From the NCBI GenBank assembly GCA_038230515.1, contig JBBRND010000001.1, positions 1 through 64,000 of the forward strand: 64,000 bases of DNA. Reading direction: 5' to 3'. Shown here one piece after another: positions 1 through 8,986 of this stretch (position 1 is the first letter of the stretch; each line of letters begins with the position of its first letter). The DNA is from JAPLDB01 sp038230515 (lineage in GTDB: Bacteria > Bacteroidota > Bacteroidia > AKYH767-A > 2013-40CM-41-45). Made by a program: the position numbers and the translations under genes. A model generated the notes under the pieces. It saw only the letters and a program-made list of their open reading frames with translations. It had not been told where the DNA came from and made no database searches.

Positions 1-1
1 C

Positions 2-1822
2 ACATACACATCAGCAAATACTTTCACGGTTACATTGATTGCATCAGACGGAACATGCACAGATACAACAACTCAAAGTGTAACGGTAAATAATGCTCCG
101 CAGGTTAGCTTTACTTCAACTGGTCCAACTACAGCTTGTGGGTCTCTCACCGTAAACTTTGTAAACAACACGACAGGTGGAGGGGGAAATTCTTATGTGT
201 GGAACTTTGGGGATGGATCAGGAACTTCAGCGCAGCAAAACCCAACGTACACTTACACAACTCCCGGAACTTATACAGTTACGCTTTCGGCAACTATCGG
301 TTCTTGCATTGATGTTGATTCAATCGTGAACTATATTACTGTTACACCTGGACCAACTGCGAGTTTCTCAGCCGGTAGTGTTTGTCTTGGCGAAACAGTT
401 TACTTTACGAATACGTCAGCAAATGCAACTTCTTATTTGTGGGATTTCGGTGACGGAACAGGAACATCCACGCAACAAGATCCAACTCACGTTTACTCAA
501 CCGGAAATACTTTTACGATTGTTCTCATTTCGTCTGATGGAAGTTGTGCTGATACAACCACACAAACTGTAACCGTTAATCCCGCACCGAACGTTGTATT
601 TTCTGCCAACTCATTTTCTGCCTGCGACTCACTTACCGTTGCATTCACAAATACAACTACTGGTGCAACAAGTTACAACTGGGATTTTGGTGACGGCTTC
701 TTCTCCACCGATGTAACGCCTACACATACTTACAATGTACCCGGAATATATTCCGTTACGCTGAATGGAATTCTTGGAATATGTATTTCTTCACAAACTT
801 CGGTGAATATGATTTCGATTTATGAAACTCCTCAGGCAACCGTTTCCGCAACCAATAATTCTATTTGTGATAATGATTGCATCAACTTCACATCTGTATC
901 CACGGGCTCTCCCAATATGTGGACATGGAATTTTCAAGGCGCTTCCACTCCACTTTCTTCTGTGGAAAACCCTTTGAACATTTGTTACCCGACAGCAGGA
1001 ACCTACAGTGTGCTACTGACCGTTTCCAATGGGAATTGTTCTTCCTCTCAAACGTTGACTAATTTTATTGCTGTAAACAATTGCAGCGGATCACCGATTG
1101 CAAGTTTTTATTCCAACGATACTATACTATGTAAAGGGTCGTGTATAAATTTTAACAGCACTTCTCAAAATGCTTCTTCATTTCAATGGTTGTTTCCTGG
1201 AGCAACGCCAGCTTCTTCAACTCAACCGAATCCAACGAATGTGTGTTATCCGAATTCAGGAAATTATGATGTGACGTTGATTGTTTCAAACGGCACAACA
1301 TATGATACACTAATTCTTACAAACTTTATTCAGGTTGCTCCTGCCCCTGCTCCACCAGGCATTTCACAAAATGGGGATACGCTTACATCTACTTCCGGTG
1401 CAACGTATCAATGGTATTTAAGTGGCTTTCAGATTTCGGGCGCAACCAATCAAATCTATGTGGCTCTTGCTTCGGGATATTATTCCGTGGGAATTACTGA
1501 TGCGAACGGTTGTCCTTCAACTTCGCAGCAAGTATGGGTTTCTTTGATTGGCATTGACGAACTTGGCGATGCAACATTAGTTTATCTCTATCCCAATCCT
1601 GTTTCATCTCAACTTACTTTAATGATTGAGACAAAACTAAAACTAAGACTGCATTGCGAATTGACAGACGCAATCGGTAAACAAATTTTCGCTTATGACT
1701 TTGCACTTACTCAATCTCCTTTCAGAAAAGAGTTTGATCTCAGTAGTCTTTCCTCCGGAATTTATTTTATTTCTCTTGAATCGAATGATTCAAGAATGGT
1801 AAGAAAGATTGTGAAACAATAA
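2..1822 (+). CDS. PKD-repeat T9SS-secreted protein (5' truncated)
   Basis: Partial gene: the reading frame is open from base 2, and its first codons (TYTSANTFTVTLIASDG) are already the end of a PKD domain, so the true start lies left of the window. At least five more PKD-type domains follow, marked by WNFGDG, WDFGDGTGT, WDFGDGF, WNFQGAS and WLFPGAT with Y-x-x-PGTY-x-V-T strands. Most domains carry paired cysteines. A short linker leads to a type A T9SS sorting domain from about residue 517 of the visible part (YPNPVSSQ ... SSGIYFISL ... MVRKIVKQ). Such proteins are exported by Sec and then moved to the cell surface or medium by T9SS; PKD arrays usually serve as adhesin or enzyme-accessory modules. 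No catalytic domain is visible in this part. A divergent late PKD pair in which FGD is replaced suggests ageing repeats. Confidence 0.9.
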   Translation, partial: TYTSANTFTVTLIASDGTCTDTTTQSVTVNNAPQVSFTSTGPTTACGSLTVNFVNNTTGGGGNSYVWNFGDGSGTSAQQNPTYTYTTPGTYTVTLSATIGSCIDVDSIVNYITVTPGPTASFSAGSVCLGETVYFTNTSANATSYLWDFGDGTGTSTQQDPTHVYSTGNTFTIVLISSDGSCADTTTQTVTVNPAPNVVFSANSFSACDSLTVAFTNTTTGATSYNWDFGDGFFSTDVTPTHTYNVPGIYSVTLNGILGICISSQTSVNMISIYETPQATVSATNNSICDNDCINFTSVSTGSPNMWTWNFQGASTPLSSVENPLNICYPTAGTYSVLLTVSNGNCSSSQTLTNFIAVNNCSGSPIASFYSNDTILCKGSCINFNSTSQNASSFQWLFPGATPASSTQPNPTNVCYPNSGNYDVTLIVSNGTTYDTLILTNFIQVAPAPAPPGISQNGDTLTSTSGATYQWYLSGFQISGATNQIYVALASGYYSVGITDANGCPSTSQQVWVSLIGIDELGDATLVYLYPNPVSSQLTLMIETKLKLRLHCELTDAIGKQIFAYDFALTQSPFRKEFDLSSLSSGIYFISLESNDSRMVRKIVKQ

Positions 1823-1957
1823 TCTGGCTTTTCGTTTTCTTGTTTTTTGTAAGAATGATGTAAGAAAGCAGTCCGTTTCCGTTTAACTAACAATTGTAAG
1901 ATCTGTATAATTTTTACAGTATAAGTGGCTTCCTTCGTCACTTGAAAAATTATTCTG

Positions 1958-4900
1958 ATGAAAAAAATCACTTCGGGAATTGATATTGAGATTTATCTCA
2001 TATTTATTGTACTCATTGGCGTGTCGGTGTTCAATGCTGTTTATAGTACTGTAATTATTTCCCGTAATCAGGATGCATCAACAAAAATAATGACGGTTGA
2101 TGTGACTTCGTTGCAGATGCTTGAGAATATGAACCTCCTGGTTACACGCTCAAAGATGTACACGACCAACTGGGTGTATTTGCAAAACGATAGAGAAGAT
2201 AAAGAGAAATTAAAAATACTTCATGAGTCAGAATATCCTCAACAGAAAGGAGATTTGATGGCAACTATGACTTTGTGGGATGAAGCGGCACATCAGGATA
2301 CACTGAAATCGATTTTGAAAAAATTTGATGAACTGGTTGTGTATGAAAAACAAATCATGCTTGCGTTAGTAAGATTTGATGATTATAAAGACCCCGTAAA
2401 AAAGTTCAGTGTCGAAGAAATTCTAGAAACACAAATACTTCCGCGAAGTGCAGAAATAATTTCTGATCTCAATCGCATAATCACCAGCCGCAGAATGCAG
2501 GCAGACATGGCGCACAGCATCATGATCGGCTCCTCGCGCAATCTTATGTGGAGCGTACTCGGCATTGCAATCATGATTATTATAGTCGTGTTGCTTGCGG
2601 GATTTTATTTGTCTAACAGCATCATTGTCCCGGTGATGAAGTTGAAGAATTACATTCAGCAAATGGGCAGAGGAGAAATTCCTGAAATACAACTAGCAAC
2701 GAAGCGAAATGCCGTTGGTTTAATGACAGATGCCGTGAAGACGCTTGTTGACAGTGTGGAGAGCACTGCACAATTTGCAAACAGTATTGGCGATGGTGAT
2801 TTTAATGCAGAGTTTCAGCCGTTGAGCAAGAAAGATAAATTGGGAAATGCGCTGATACAAATGCGCAACGGATTATTGAAAGCTGACGAAGATAACAAAC
2901 GAAGAAACTGGGAGTCGAGCGGAATTGCGGAAATCAATCAGGTACTTCGCGAAAATTCTAATGCCATTGAAAAGCTTTCTCATCAATTGACAAAATCGCT
3001 TGTTCAATATCTCGATGCGGGTTGTGGCGGATTTTATCTAATGGAACAAAATGCCATCACCAATCAAAGGAGAATAAAACTTGTCGGTGGATACGCATTG
3101 CCTTCTGAAAATAAATCTACTCTTGGAATAGGCGAAGGTTTTGTTGGCGAAGCAATCAGGAATGAGCGCGTTACGCACATCAAAAATATTCCTAACGGCT
3201 ATTGTAAAATATCCTCAGGCGTTGGAGAATTTTCTGCTGCAGAATTATTGGTTGTACCAATCATTCATCAAGGTACCGTGTACGGTGCGATTGAATTTGT
3301 TTCATTCAGAAATTTTGAAGCACATCAGGTTTCCTTTATGGTGCATGTCGGGGAAATTATCGGCTCTGCAATGGCAGCATCAATTTCAAATTCATTGACA
3401 AAAAATTTGCTTGAGGAAACACAATTTCAGGCGGAGCAATTAAAGTTACAGGAAGAAAAATTGCGAAAGACAAATGATGAACTCTCCAACCAGGGTCAAC
3501 TGTTGCAGGCCTCAAAGGAAGAATTGAAAACGCGAAATGATGAGCTGAAAATAAAAGCAGAACTTTTACAAACGCAAAATGAACGATTGGAAGACGCGAG
3601 CGGTGCTCTTGAAATAAAAGCGAAGGAACTGGAAATGAACAGTAAGTACAAATCAGAATTCCTTGCAAACATGTCGCACGAATTAAGAACGCCACTTAAC
3701 AGCGTTTTGATTCTTGCGAAACTTTTAACAGAGAACAAAAATAGATCGCTCACAGAAAAGGAAATAGAATACGCGCGAGTGATTCACAAATCGGGAAATG
3801 ATTTGCTTTCCTTAATCAATGATATTCTCGATCTCTCGAAAATTGAAGCAGGAAAAATTGAGTTGGTGAAACAGTCGGCAAGCATCCGTCAAATTAAAAA
3901 CGACATGCTTGATCTTTTCTCTCCTGTTGCGAATGAAAAAAAGATTCAGTTACAAACAGAACTTCACTCCAATCTTCCCGAAGACTTTATGACGGATCAA
4001 TTTCGTCTTGAGCAGGTGCTTAAAAATTTATTGTCGAATGCATTGAAGTTTACTGTTGAAAATGGGACGGTTACACTTCGTATTCGTCAGGCTGATCCAA
4101 AATTTCAGTTTTATTCTGAAGCGCTTGTTAGCGCAAAAAATGTTATTGAGTTTTCAGTCAGCGATACAGGTATTGGGATTGCAAAGGAAAAACAGAACGA
4201 TATTTTTGAAGCATTCCAGCAGGTCGATGGCTCAACAAGCCGCAAGTATGGCGGAACAGGGCTTGGATTGTCCATTTCAAAAATGCTGATCGGTATGCTT
4301 GGTGGAGAAATGAAACTGGAAAGCGAAGAACGAAAAGGAAGTACGTTTTATATTTTTCTTCCGCTTGAAACAAGTCAGTCATATAATTCAAAAGAAGAGA
4401 TTGCTAAGACACAAATTGAATCAGCCGAGAACCTACATTCAGATTTAACGATTCAATCTTTATCAGAAAAAATAATTTTTGATGTTGCTGACGATCGTGA
4501 AAATCTGGAAGACAAAGATCGTGTCCTATTAATTGTAGAAGACGATTTCAACTTTGCAAAACTGCTTGTTGAAATTGCTCACGACAAACAATTCAAGGCA
4601 ATCGTTACGAATCAGGGCGACATTGCCTTGAAGTATGCTGCACAATATCATCCGTCAGCCATTCTTCTCGACATGCAATTACCTGTTATGGATGGGTGGA
4701 CAGCGCTGAAGAAACTAAAAGAAGATACCGACCTGAATAAAATTCCGGTTCACATTATGTCTGCTGTTGATAAAGGAACTCTCGCTTTAAAGTTAGGGGC
4801 GCTTTCTTATTTGCGTAAACCTCTTGACAAGCGAGATGTCGACAATGTGTTTATTGCAATTGAGAAATCAATTCCGGACACGGCAAAAAACGTACTCGTC

Positions 4901-5698
4901 ATTGATCAAGATAAACTTCAAATTGAAATTATTAAAAAACTGATTGATACAAAGGGAATCAATTGCAAATACAAAGAAGTCGAAACCCTTGATCACGCAA
5001 GTTTGGTTTTGCAGAGTAAAGAAAAAGTTGACTGCGTTTTTATCGGTTCGGCTTCTTCTGAAACGTGGACTGAGATCAAAGATTTTTTTTTTCGAATAAA
5101 AAATAATCCGCGCATTTCTTCTACTCCACTTGTGGTTTGTCATCATCATGAATTGACGGATGAACAGAAAAAATTTATCAATAAATTTTCAGAATCGGTT
5201 CAGGCAAGTGATGGAAGCGAAGAAAATATTTCATTGACTCTCGAAAAGTTTTTGTCGCAAATTAATTCTTCAACTTCAAGAGCGATTCCGAAAATTAATG
5301 TTCCTGAATTATCGGAAGAAATATTAAAAGGGAAAACTGTTTTGATTGCAGATGATGACATGAGAAACGTGTATGCACTAAGTAACATTCTCAAAGACAA
5401 AGAGATGAATGTGATCATGGCGGGTAACGGTAGTGAAGCAATTCAAAAACTGACGGTAAATACGAACGTTGATATCGTATTGATGGATATCATGATGCCC
5501 GTAATGGATGGGTATACCGCGATTTCAAAAATAAGAAAAAATGCACCATGGAAATCTTTGCCCATTATTGCACTTACAGCAAATGCGCTTGCAGGTACTC
5601 GCGAAAAATGTATTCAGGCGGGAGCTAACGAGTATCTTAGCAAGCCCGTCAATTCAGAGCATCTGATAAATTTGATTGAAGTGTGGTTAAATATTTAA
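1958..5698 (+). CDS. Hybrid sensor histidine kinase with HAMP, GAF and three receiver domains
   Basis: Membrane sensor kinase of 1246 residues. A transmembrane helix near residues 12-34 and another near 190-215 enclose a helical periplasmic sensor region; a HAMP domain, a second HAMP-like segment, a GAF domain (about 330-490) and a coiled coil follow. The HisKA motif HELRTP puts the phosphoacceptor at His574. The HATPase domain has the N box (NLLSNALKF), DTGIGI and GGTGLGLSI. Then come a receiver with Asp905 (LLDMQLPVMDG), a degenerate receiver-like domain (about 986-1105, VLVIDQDK but no phosphoacceptor Asp-Xaa-Met pattern) and a C-terminal receiver with Asp1177 (LMDIMMPVMDG). The ATG at 1958 precedes the first transmembrane helix directly. 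The following gene is another kinase on the same strand 93 bases downstream, probably the same signalling pathway. The signal sensed cannot be read from the sequence. Confidence 0.93.
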   Translation: MKKITSGIDIEIYLIFIVLIGVSVFNAVYSTVIISRNQDASTKIMTVDVTSLQMLENMNLLVTRSKMYTTNWVYLQNDREDKEKLKILHESEYPQQKGDLMATMTLWDEAAHQDTLKSILKKFDELVVYEKQIMLALVRFDDYKDPVKKFSVEEILETQILPRSAEIISDLNRIITSRRMQADMAHSIMIGSSRNLMWSVLGIAIMIIIVVLLAGFYLSNSIIVPVMKLKNYIQQMGRGEIPEIQLATKRNAVGLMTDAVKTLVDSVESTAQFANSIGDGDFNAEFQPLSKKDKLGNALIQMRNGLLKADEDNKRRNWESSGIAEINQVLRENSNAIEKLSHQLTKSLVQYLDAGCGGFYLMEQNAITNQRRIKLVGGYALPSENKSTLGIGEGFVGEAIRNERVTHIKNIPNGYCKISSGVGEFSAAELLVVPIIHQGTVYGAIEFVSFRNFEAHQVSFMVHVGEIIGSAMAASISNSLTKNLLEETQFQAEQLKLQEEKLRKTNDELSNQGQLLQASKEELKTRNDELKIKAELLQTQNERLEDASGALEIKAKELEMNSKYKSEFLANMSHELRTPLNSVLILAKLLTENKNRSLTEKEIEYARVIHKSGNDLLSLINDILDLSKIEAGKIELVKQSASIRQIKNDMLDLFSPVANEKKIQLQTELHSNLPEDFMTDQFRLEQVLKNLLSNALKFTVENGTVTLRIRQADPKFQFYSEALVSAKNVIEFSVSDTGIGIAKEKQNDIFEAFQQVDGSTSRKYGGTGLGLSISKMLIGMLGGEMKLESEERKGSTFYIFLPLETSQSYNSKEEIAKTQIESAENLHSDLTIQSLSEKIIFDVADDRENLEDKDRVLLIVEDDFNFAKLLVEIAHDKQFKAIVTNQGDIALKYAAQYHPSAILLDMQLPVMDGWTALKKLKEDTDLNKIPVHIMSAVDKGTLALKLGALSYLRKPLDKRDVDNVFIAIEKSIPDTAKNVLVIDQDKLQIEIIKKLIDTKGINCKYKEVETLDHASLVLQSKEKVDCVFIGSASSETWTEIKDFFFRIKNNPRISSTPLVVCHHHELTDEQKKFINKFSESVQASDGSEENISLTLEKFLSQINSSTSRAIPKINVPELSEEILKGKTVLIADDDMRNVYALSNILKDKEMNVIMAGNGSEAIQKLTVNTNVDIVLMDIMMPVMDGYTAISKIRKNAPWKSLPIIALTANALAGTREKCIQAGANEYLSKPVNSEHLINLIEVWLNI

Positions 5699-5791
5699 CA
5701 ATCAATCATGTAATTAAATTTGTAAGGATATCTAATTCTCTGATTAACACATTTTTCAAAGCGAAGTAAAAGCAAACTAAAACATACAACT

Positions 5792-6922
5792 ATGAGTAAT
5801 GGAATCGCAGAAAAGAATTCTGAAACAACCGTAATTGAAACTGCTCCGATAAATATTTTATTGGTTGATGATAAAGAAGAAAATCTTATTTCGCTTGAGA
5901 GTATTCTTGAGGGTGGAAAGAGAAATATTCTAAAAGCAAAAAGTGGCAATGATGCGCTGAAGATTGCATTCGAAGAGGAGATTGCATTGATACTTCTTGA
6001 TGTACAAATGCCCGAAATGGATGGTTTTGAAGTTGCGCGTTTGCTAAAGGAAAATCCGAAGACGAAAGAGATTGCAATCATATTCGTGACCGCCATCAGC
6101 AAAGAAGAAAGATTTACCTTGCAGGGATACGAAGAAGGTGCTGTTGATTATTTACACAAGCCGCTCGATATAAATATTGTTAAAGCAAAGGTTGGCGTGT
6201 TTGAAAAACTTTATGTTCAAAAAAATGAATTGAAAAAGTATGTTGAGAAAACGGAACAGATAAATAAACAGCTTGATGAGTTTGTATACATTGTTTCGCA
6301 TGACCTGAAAGCACCGCTGCGCGGGCTTTCCAGCGTTACTACTTTTCTCGAGGACGAACTTGGAACTGATTTGAAACCCGAAGTAAAAGATCTTCTGGAT
6401 ATGGTCAAGAGTCGTACTTTTCGGATGCAAAACCTAATTGATGGTATCCTACACTACTCGAGAATGGCAAATAATAAGACTGAGAAAGAAGATGTTTGCT
6501 TTAAAGATTCTATCTCAAATATAATTGATTTGCTTTCGGTGCCAAGTCATGTTAAGATTGAATATCCTGACAATTTACCTACTTTGTTTGATGAAAAGAT
6601 AAAAGTTCATGAGGTGTTTCAAAATCTTATCTCCAATGCAATTAAGTATAACAACAAAGAACGGGCAGAGGTCAAGATTACGTGTTTCGACCTAGGGAAG
6701 CATTTTGAATTTGCTGTTGCAGATAATGGAATGGGAATAAAATCAGAACACTTTGAAAAGATATTCGGTGTGTTTCAAACCCTTCAGGCGAAGGACAAAC
6801 AGGAAAGCACTGGTATCGGCTTAACGATTGTTAAAAAGATTATCGAGCAGCAGGGTGGAAAAATCTGGGTTGAGTCGGAGTTTGGAAAGGGGACTACTTT
6901 TAAGTTTACGTGGTACAAGTAA
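5792..6922 (+). CDS. Response regulator-histidine kinase (REC-HisKA-HATPase)
   Basis: Soluble 376-residue protein with no membrane segment. An N-terminal receiver carries the acidic pair of ILLVDDKEEN and the phosphoacceptor Asp70 (LLDVQMPEMDG). A short coiled coil leads to a HisKA domain of the phytochrome-associated kind, YIVSHDLKAPLRG, with His170. The HATPase domain shows NLISNAIKYN, DNGMGI and STGIGLTIVKK. The receiver-first order suggests that it takes phosphate from an upstream kinase, most simply the hybrid kinase that ends 93 bases before it, and itself signals further. No DNA-binding output domain is present. A parS-like site begins two bases after its stop codon. Confidence 0.92.
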   Translation: MSNGIAEKNSETTVIETAPINILLVDDKEENLISLESILEGGKRNILKAKSGNDALKIAFEEEIALILLDVQMPEMDGFEVARLLKENPKTKEIAIIFVTAISKEERFTLQGYEEGAVDYLHKPLDINIVKAKVGVFEKLYVQKNELKKYVEKTEQINKQLDEFVYIVSHDLKAPLRGLSSVTTFLEDELGTDLKPEVKDLLDMVKSRTFRMQNLIDGILHYSRMANNKTEKEDVCFKDSISNIIDLLSVPSHVKIEYPDNLPTLFDEKIKVHEVFQNLISNAIKYNNKERAEVKITCFDLGKHFEFAVADNGMGIKSEHFEKIFGVFQTLQAKDKQESTGIGLTIVKKIIEQQGGKIWVESEFGKGTTFKFTWYK

Positions 6923-6923
6923 T

Positions 6924-6939
6924 TGTTCCACATGAAACA
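6924..6939. other. parS-like ParB binding site (weaker copy)
   Basis: TGTTCCACATGAAACA matches the widely conserved chromosomal parS consensus TGTTNCACGTGAAACA at 15 of 16 positions. It occupies exactly the gap between the stop codon of the receiver-kinase gene and the stop codon of mnmG. A better copy lies 400 bases away inside mnmG, which raises confidence in both. Confidence 0.65.
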
Positions 6940-8811
6940 TTAGTCCTTTAGGTAAATCATCAGAATTGAAATGTCAGATGGTGATACTCCACTGATTCTT
7001 GAAGCTTGCCCAAGGGTCTTGGGCCTAATGAGAGTAAGTTTTTTTCTCGCTTCCATAGAAAGTGATTTTACCTTGTGGTAATCAAAATCATTTCTTAAAA
7101 TAAAATCTTCATTTTTGGTTATTCTATTAACCATTTCTAATTCTTTTTCGAGATAACTTTCGTATTTAGCAAGTATTTCTACTTGCTCAATAACTTCTTC
7201 TCTTATTGAAAAATTTATTGTTGTTGTGGCTTGCTTGTAAGAAGAAATTAACTCAAAATTTTTAATTGTTATTTGCGGACGGAGAAGAAGGTTAAAAAGC
7301 TTTTGGCTTTGTTTGATTGGTTCTGTTTCACGTGAAACCAGTAGATCATTTATATCTTCAGGCTGAACGGAGGTTTCTCTAATAAATTTAATGAGGGATT
7401 GAAATGAAGATATTTTTTCTTCTACTCCTTCATATCTGTCTTTGCTTGCAAGGCCTAACCTGTAGCTTATCTCCGTAAGACGAACATCTGCATTATCCTG
7501 ACGGAGAAGTGTTCGGAACTCGGCACGAGAAGTAAACATGCGGTAGGGTTCATCGGTTCCTTTGGTGATAAGATCGTCAATCAATACTCCGATGTAAGCA
7601 TCTGAGCGTTTCAAAATAAATGGAGCTACTTCGCTGATTTTCAAGTGTGCATTCATTCCTGCCATTAGTCCCTGACATGCAGCTTCTTCGTAGCCGGTTG
7701 TTCCGTTTATTTGTCCTGCGAAGTAGAGATTTTCGATATTCTTTGTTTCAAGAGTAAGTTTGAGTTGGTCGGGTGGAAAATAGTCGTATTCTATAGCATA
7801 GCCGGGGCGGAACATTTTTGCGTTTTCCAGGCCAGGTATTTTTCGCAAAGCTTTGTACTGTACATCTTCAGCAAGAGACGTACTGAAACCATTTAGATAA
7901 ATTTCAACTGTATTCCATCCTTCCGGCTCAACGAAGAGTTGGTGACGATCGCGCTCTGCAAAGCGGTTTATTTTGTCTTCAATAGAAGGGCAATAGCGTG
8001 GACCGATACCTTGGATACGTCCAGTGAACATGGGGGATTGGTCGAACCCTTCTCTGAGAAGATTGTGGACTTCGGGATTGGTGTAGGTTATGTAGCAGCA
8101 GCGTTGCTCCTTCACTCGTGGCGTGTCGGTGAAAGAAAATTTTCCAGGGTTCTCGTCACCGTCTTGTCTTTCCATTCTGGAATAGTCGAGTGAGCGACCG
8201 TCTAGTCTGGGAGGTGTGCCAGTCTTCATTCGTCCACTGCGTAAGCCGAGGGAAACGAGTTGCTCAGTTATGCCCTGCGATGCTTTCTCCCCTGCTCTTC
8301 CTCCACCGAATTGTTTTTCTCCGATATGGATGATTCCGTTAAGGAATGTTCCATTTGTGAGTACAACTGCTTTCGCGCAAAACTCAATACCCATGCTTGA
8401 TTTAACCCCAACCACTCTTCCATCCTTCACAATAATTTCCTTTATCATGTCCTGCCAAAAGTCAATGTTAGTCGTCTGCTCTAACATGCTTCTCCATTCT
8501 GAAGCAAATAACATTCTATCGTTCTGTGAACGCGGACTCCACACGGCCGGCCCTTTGGAACGATTCAACATTCGGAATTGAATTGTAGAACGATCACTGA
8601 CTATTCCTGAGTAGCCGCCAATTGCATCTATTTCTCTGACTATCTGCCCTTTAGCTATACCCCCCATAGCTGGATTACAACTCATCTGTGCGATGGTTTG
8701 CATGTTCATGGTGATGAGAAGAACCTTCGAGCCCATGTTTGCGGCAGCGGCAGCGGCTTCGCAACCGGCATGACCGGCTCCGACAACAATGATGTCGTAA
8801 TTGGATTGCAT
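6940..8811 (-). CDS. mnmG: tRNA uridine-5-carboxymethylaminomethyl(34) synthesis enzyme MnmG (GidA)
   Basis: FAD-dependent enzyme that, with MnmE, installs the cmnm5 group on U34 of certain tRNAs. The 623 residues cover the whole family. The dinucleotide-binding motif GAGHAGCEAA is at the N terminus; the conserved family stretches MSCNPAMGGIAKG, GTFLNG, TGTPPRL and NGFSTSLAEDVQ are all present, and the C-terminal helical domain ends ISGVSPSDISILMIYL. An in-frame ATG at 8841 would add ten residues, but the -7 promoter element TACCTTTG lies between it and the ATG at 8811, so 8811 is the better start. The gene is convergent with the upstream kinases and divergent from kup. Two parS-like sites lie in and beside it; in many bacteria gidA and the parS cluster are close to oriC. 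Confidence 0.97.
   Translation of the reverse strand: MQSNYDIIVVGAGHAGCEAAAAAANMGSKVLLITMNMQTIAQMSCNPAMGGIAKGQIVREIDAIGGYSGIVSDRSTIQFRMLNRSKGPAVWSPRSQNDRMLFASEWRSMLEQTTNIDFWQDMIKEIIVKDGRVVGVKSSMGIEFCAKAVVLTNGTFLNGIIHIGEKQFGGGRAGEKASQGITEQLVSLGLRSGRMKTGTPPRLDGRSLDYSRMERQDGDENPGKFSFTDTPRVKEQRCCYITYTNPEVHNLLREGFDQSPMFTGRIQGIGPRYCPSIEDKINRFAERDRHQLFVEPEGWNTVEIYLNGFSTSLAEDVQYKALRKIPGLENAKMFRPGYAIEYDYFPPDQLKLTLETKNIENLYFAGQINGTTGYEEAACQGLMAGMNAHLKISEVAPFILKRSDAYIGVLIDDLITKGTDEPYRMFTSRAEFRTLLRQDNADVRLTEISYRLGLASKDRYEGVEEKISSFQSLIKFIRETSVQPEDINDLLVSRETEPIKQSQKLFNLLLRPQITIKNFELISSYKQATTTINFSIREEVIEQVEILAKYESYLEKELEMVNRITKNEDFILRNDFDYHKVKSLSMEARKKLTLIRPKTLGQASRISGVSPSDISILMIYLKD
7324..7339. other. parS-like ParB binding site within mnmG
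   Basis: TGTTTCACGTGAAACC contains the perfect 14-base palindrome GTTTCACGTGAAAC at the core of the parS consensus and differs from the 16-base consensus only at the last base. It lies in the mnmG coding region. Known parS sites are often inside genes near oriC and nucleate ParB spreading for chromosome segregation. Confidence 0.8.
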
Positions 8812-8818
8812 TGAAGCG

Positions 8819-8826
8819 CAAAGGTA
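8819..8826 (-). promoter_or_regulatory. Bacteroidota -7 promoter element of mnmG
   Basis: On the minus strand this reads TACCTTTG, an exact TAnnTTTG element, ending 7 bases before the mnmG ATG at 8811. The transcript would have almost no leader. No TTG at proper spacing is seen for the -33 element. Confidence 0.6.
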
Positions 8827-8849
8827 GGGCTTAACGTTCAAGGAAAAAA

Positions 8850-8883
8850 GTTATCCGTTATTTGTTATCGGTTATCTGTAACA
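8850..8883. repeat. Short GTTATC-type tandem repeat between mnmG and kup
   Basis: Four imperfect copies of GTTATC/TTTGTTATC with about 10-12 base spacing lie in the divergent mnmG-kup intergenic region. The TTAT cores resemble the start of DnaA boxes (TTATNCACA), but the second halves do not match, so I do not call an origin. Confidence 0.4.
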
Positions 8884-8933
8884 GCCACGGCATCGAAGCG
8901 CGTATACTCAAAAAGAAAATTATTGCGAATCCT

Positions 8934-8963
8934 TTGTGCGCACTTTCAACTAATATACTTTTG
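8934..8963 (+). promoter_or_regulatory. Promoter of kup (TTG-N19-TACTTTTG)
   Basis: TTG at 8934-8936, 19 bases, then TACTTTTG at 8956-8963: a full match to the Bacteroidota primary-sigma promoter. Transcription should begin near 8969, only about 18 bases before the TTG start codon of kup, which helps fix that start. Confidence 0.75.
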
Positions 8964-8986
8964 CGTCCCACTTTTATTTTTTCTGC

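Noticed and set aside
8812..8841. Longer mnmG starting at 8841
   Set aside because: The TACCTTTG promoter element lies at 8819-8826, inside the would-be coding extension, and MnmG homologues start at the flavin-binding strand.
8850..8883. DnaA-box cluster and origin between mnmG and kup
   Set aside because: The GTTATC repeats lack the CACA halves of DnaA boxes, and there is no AT-rich unwinding region or dnaA/dnaN nearby.
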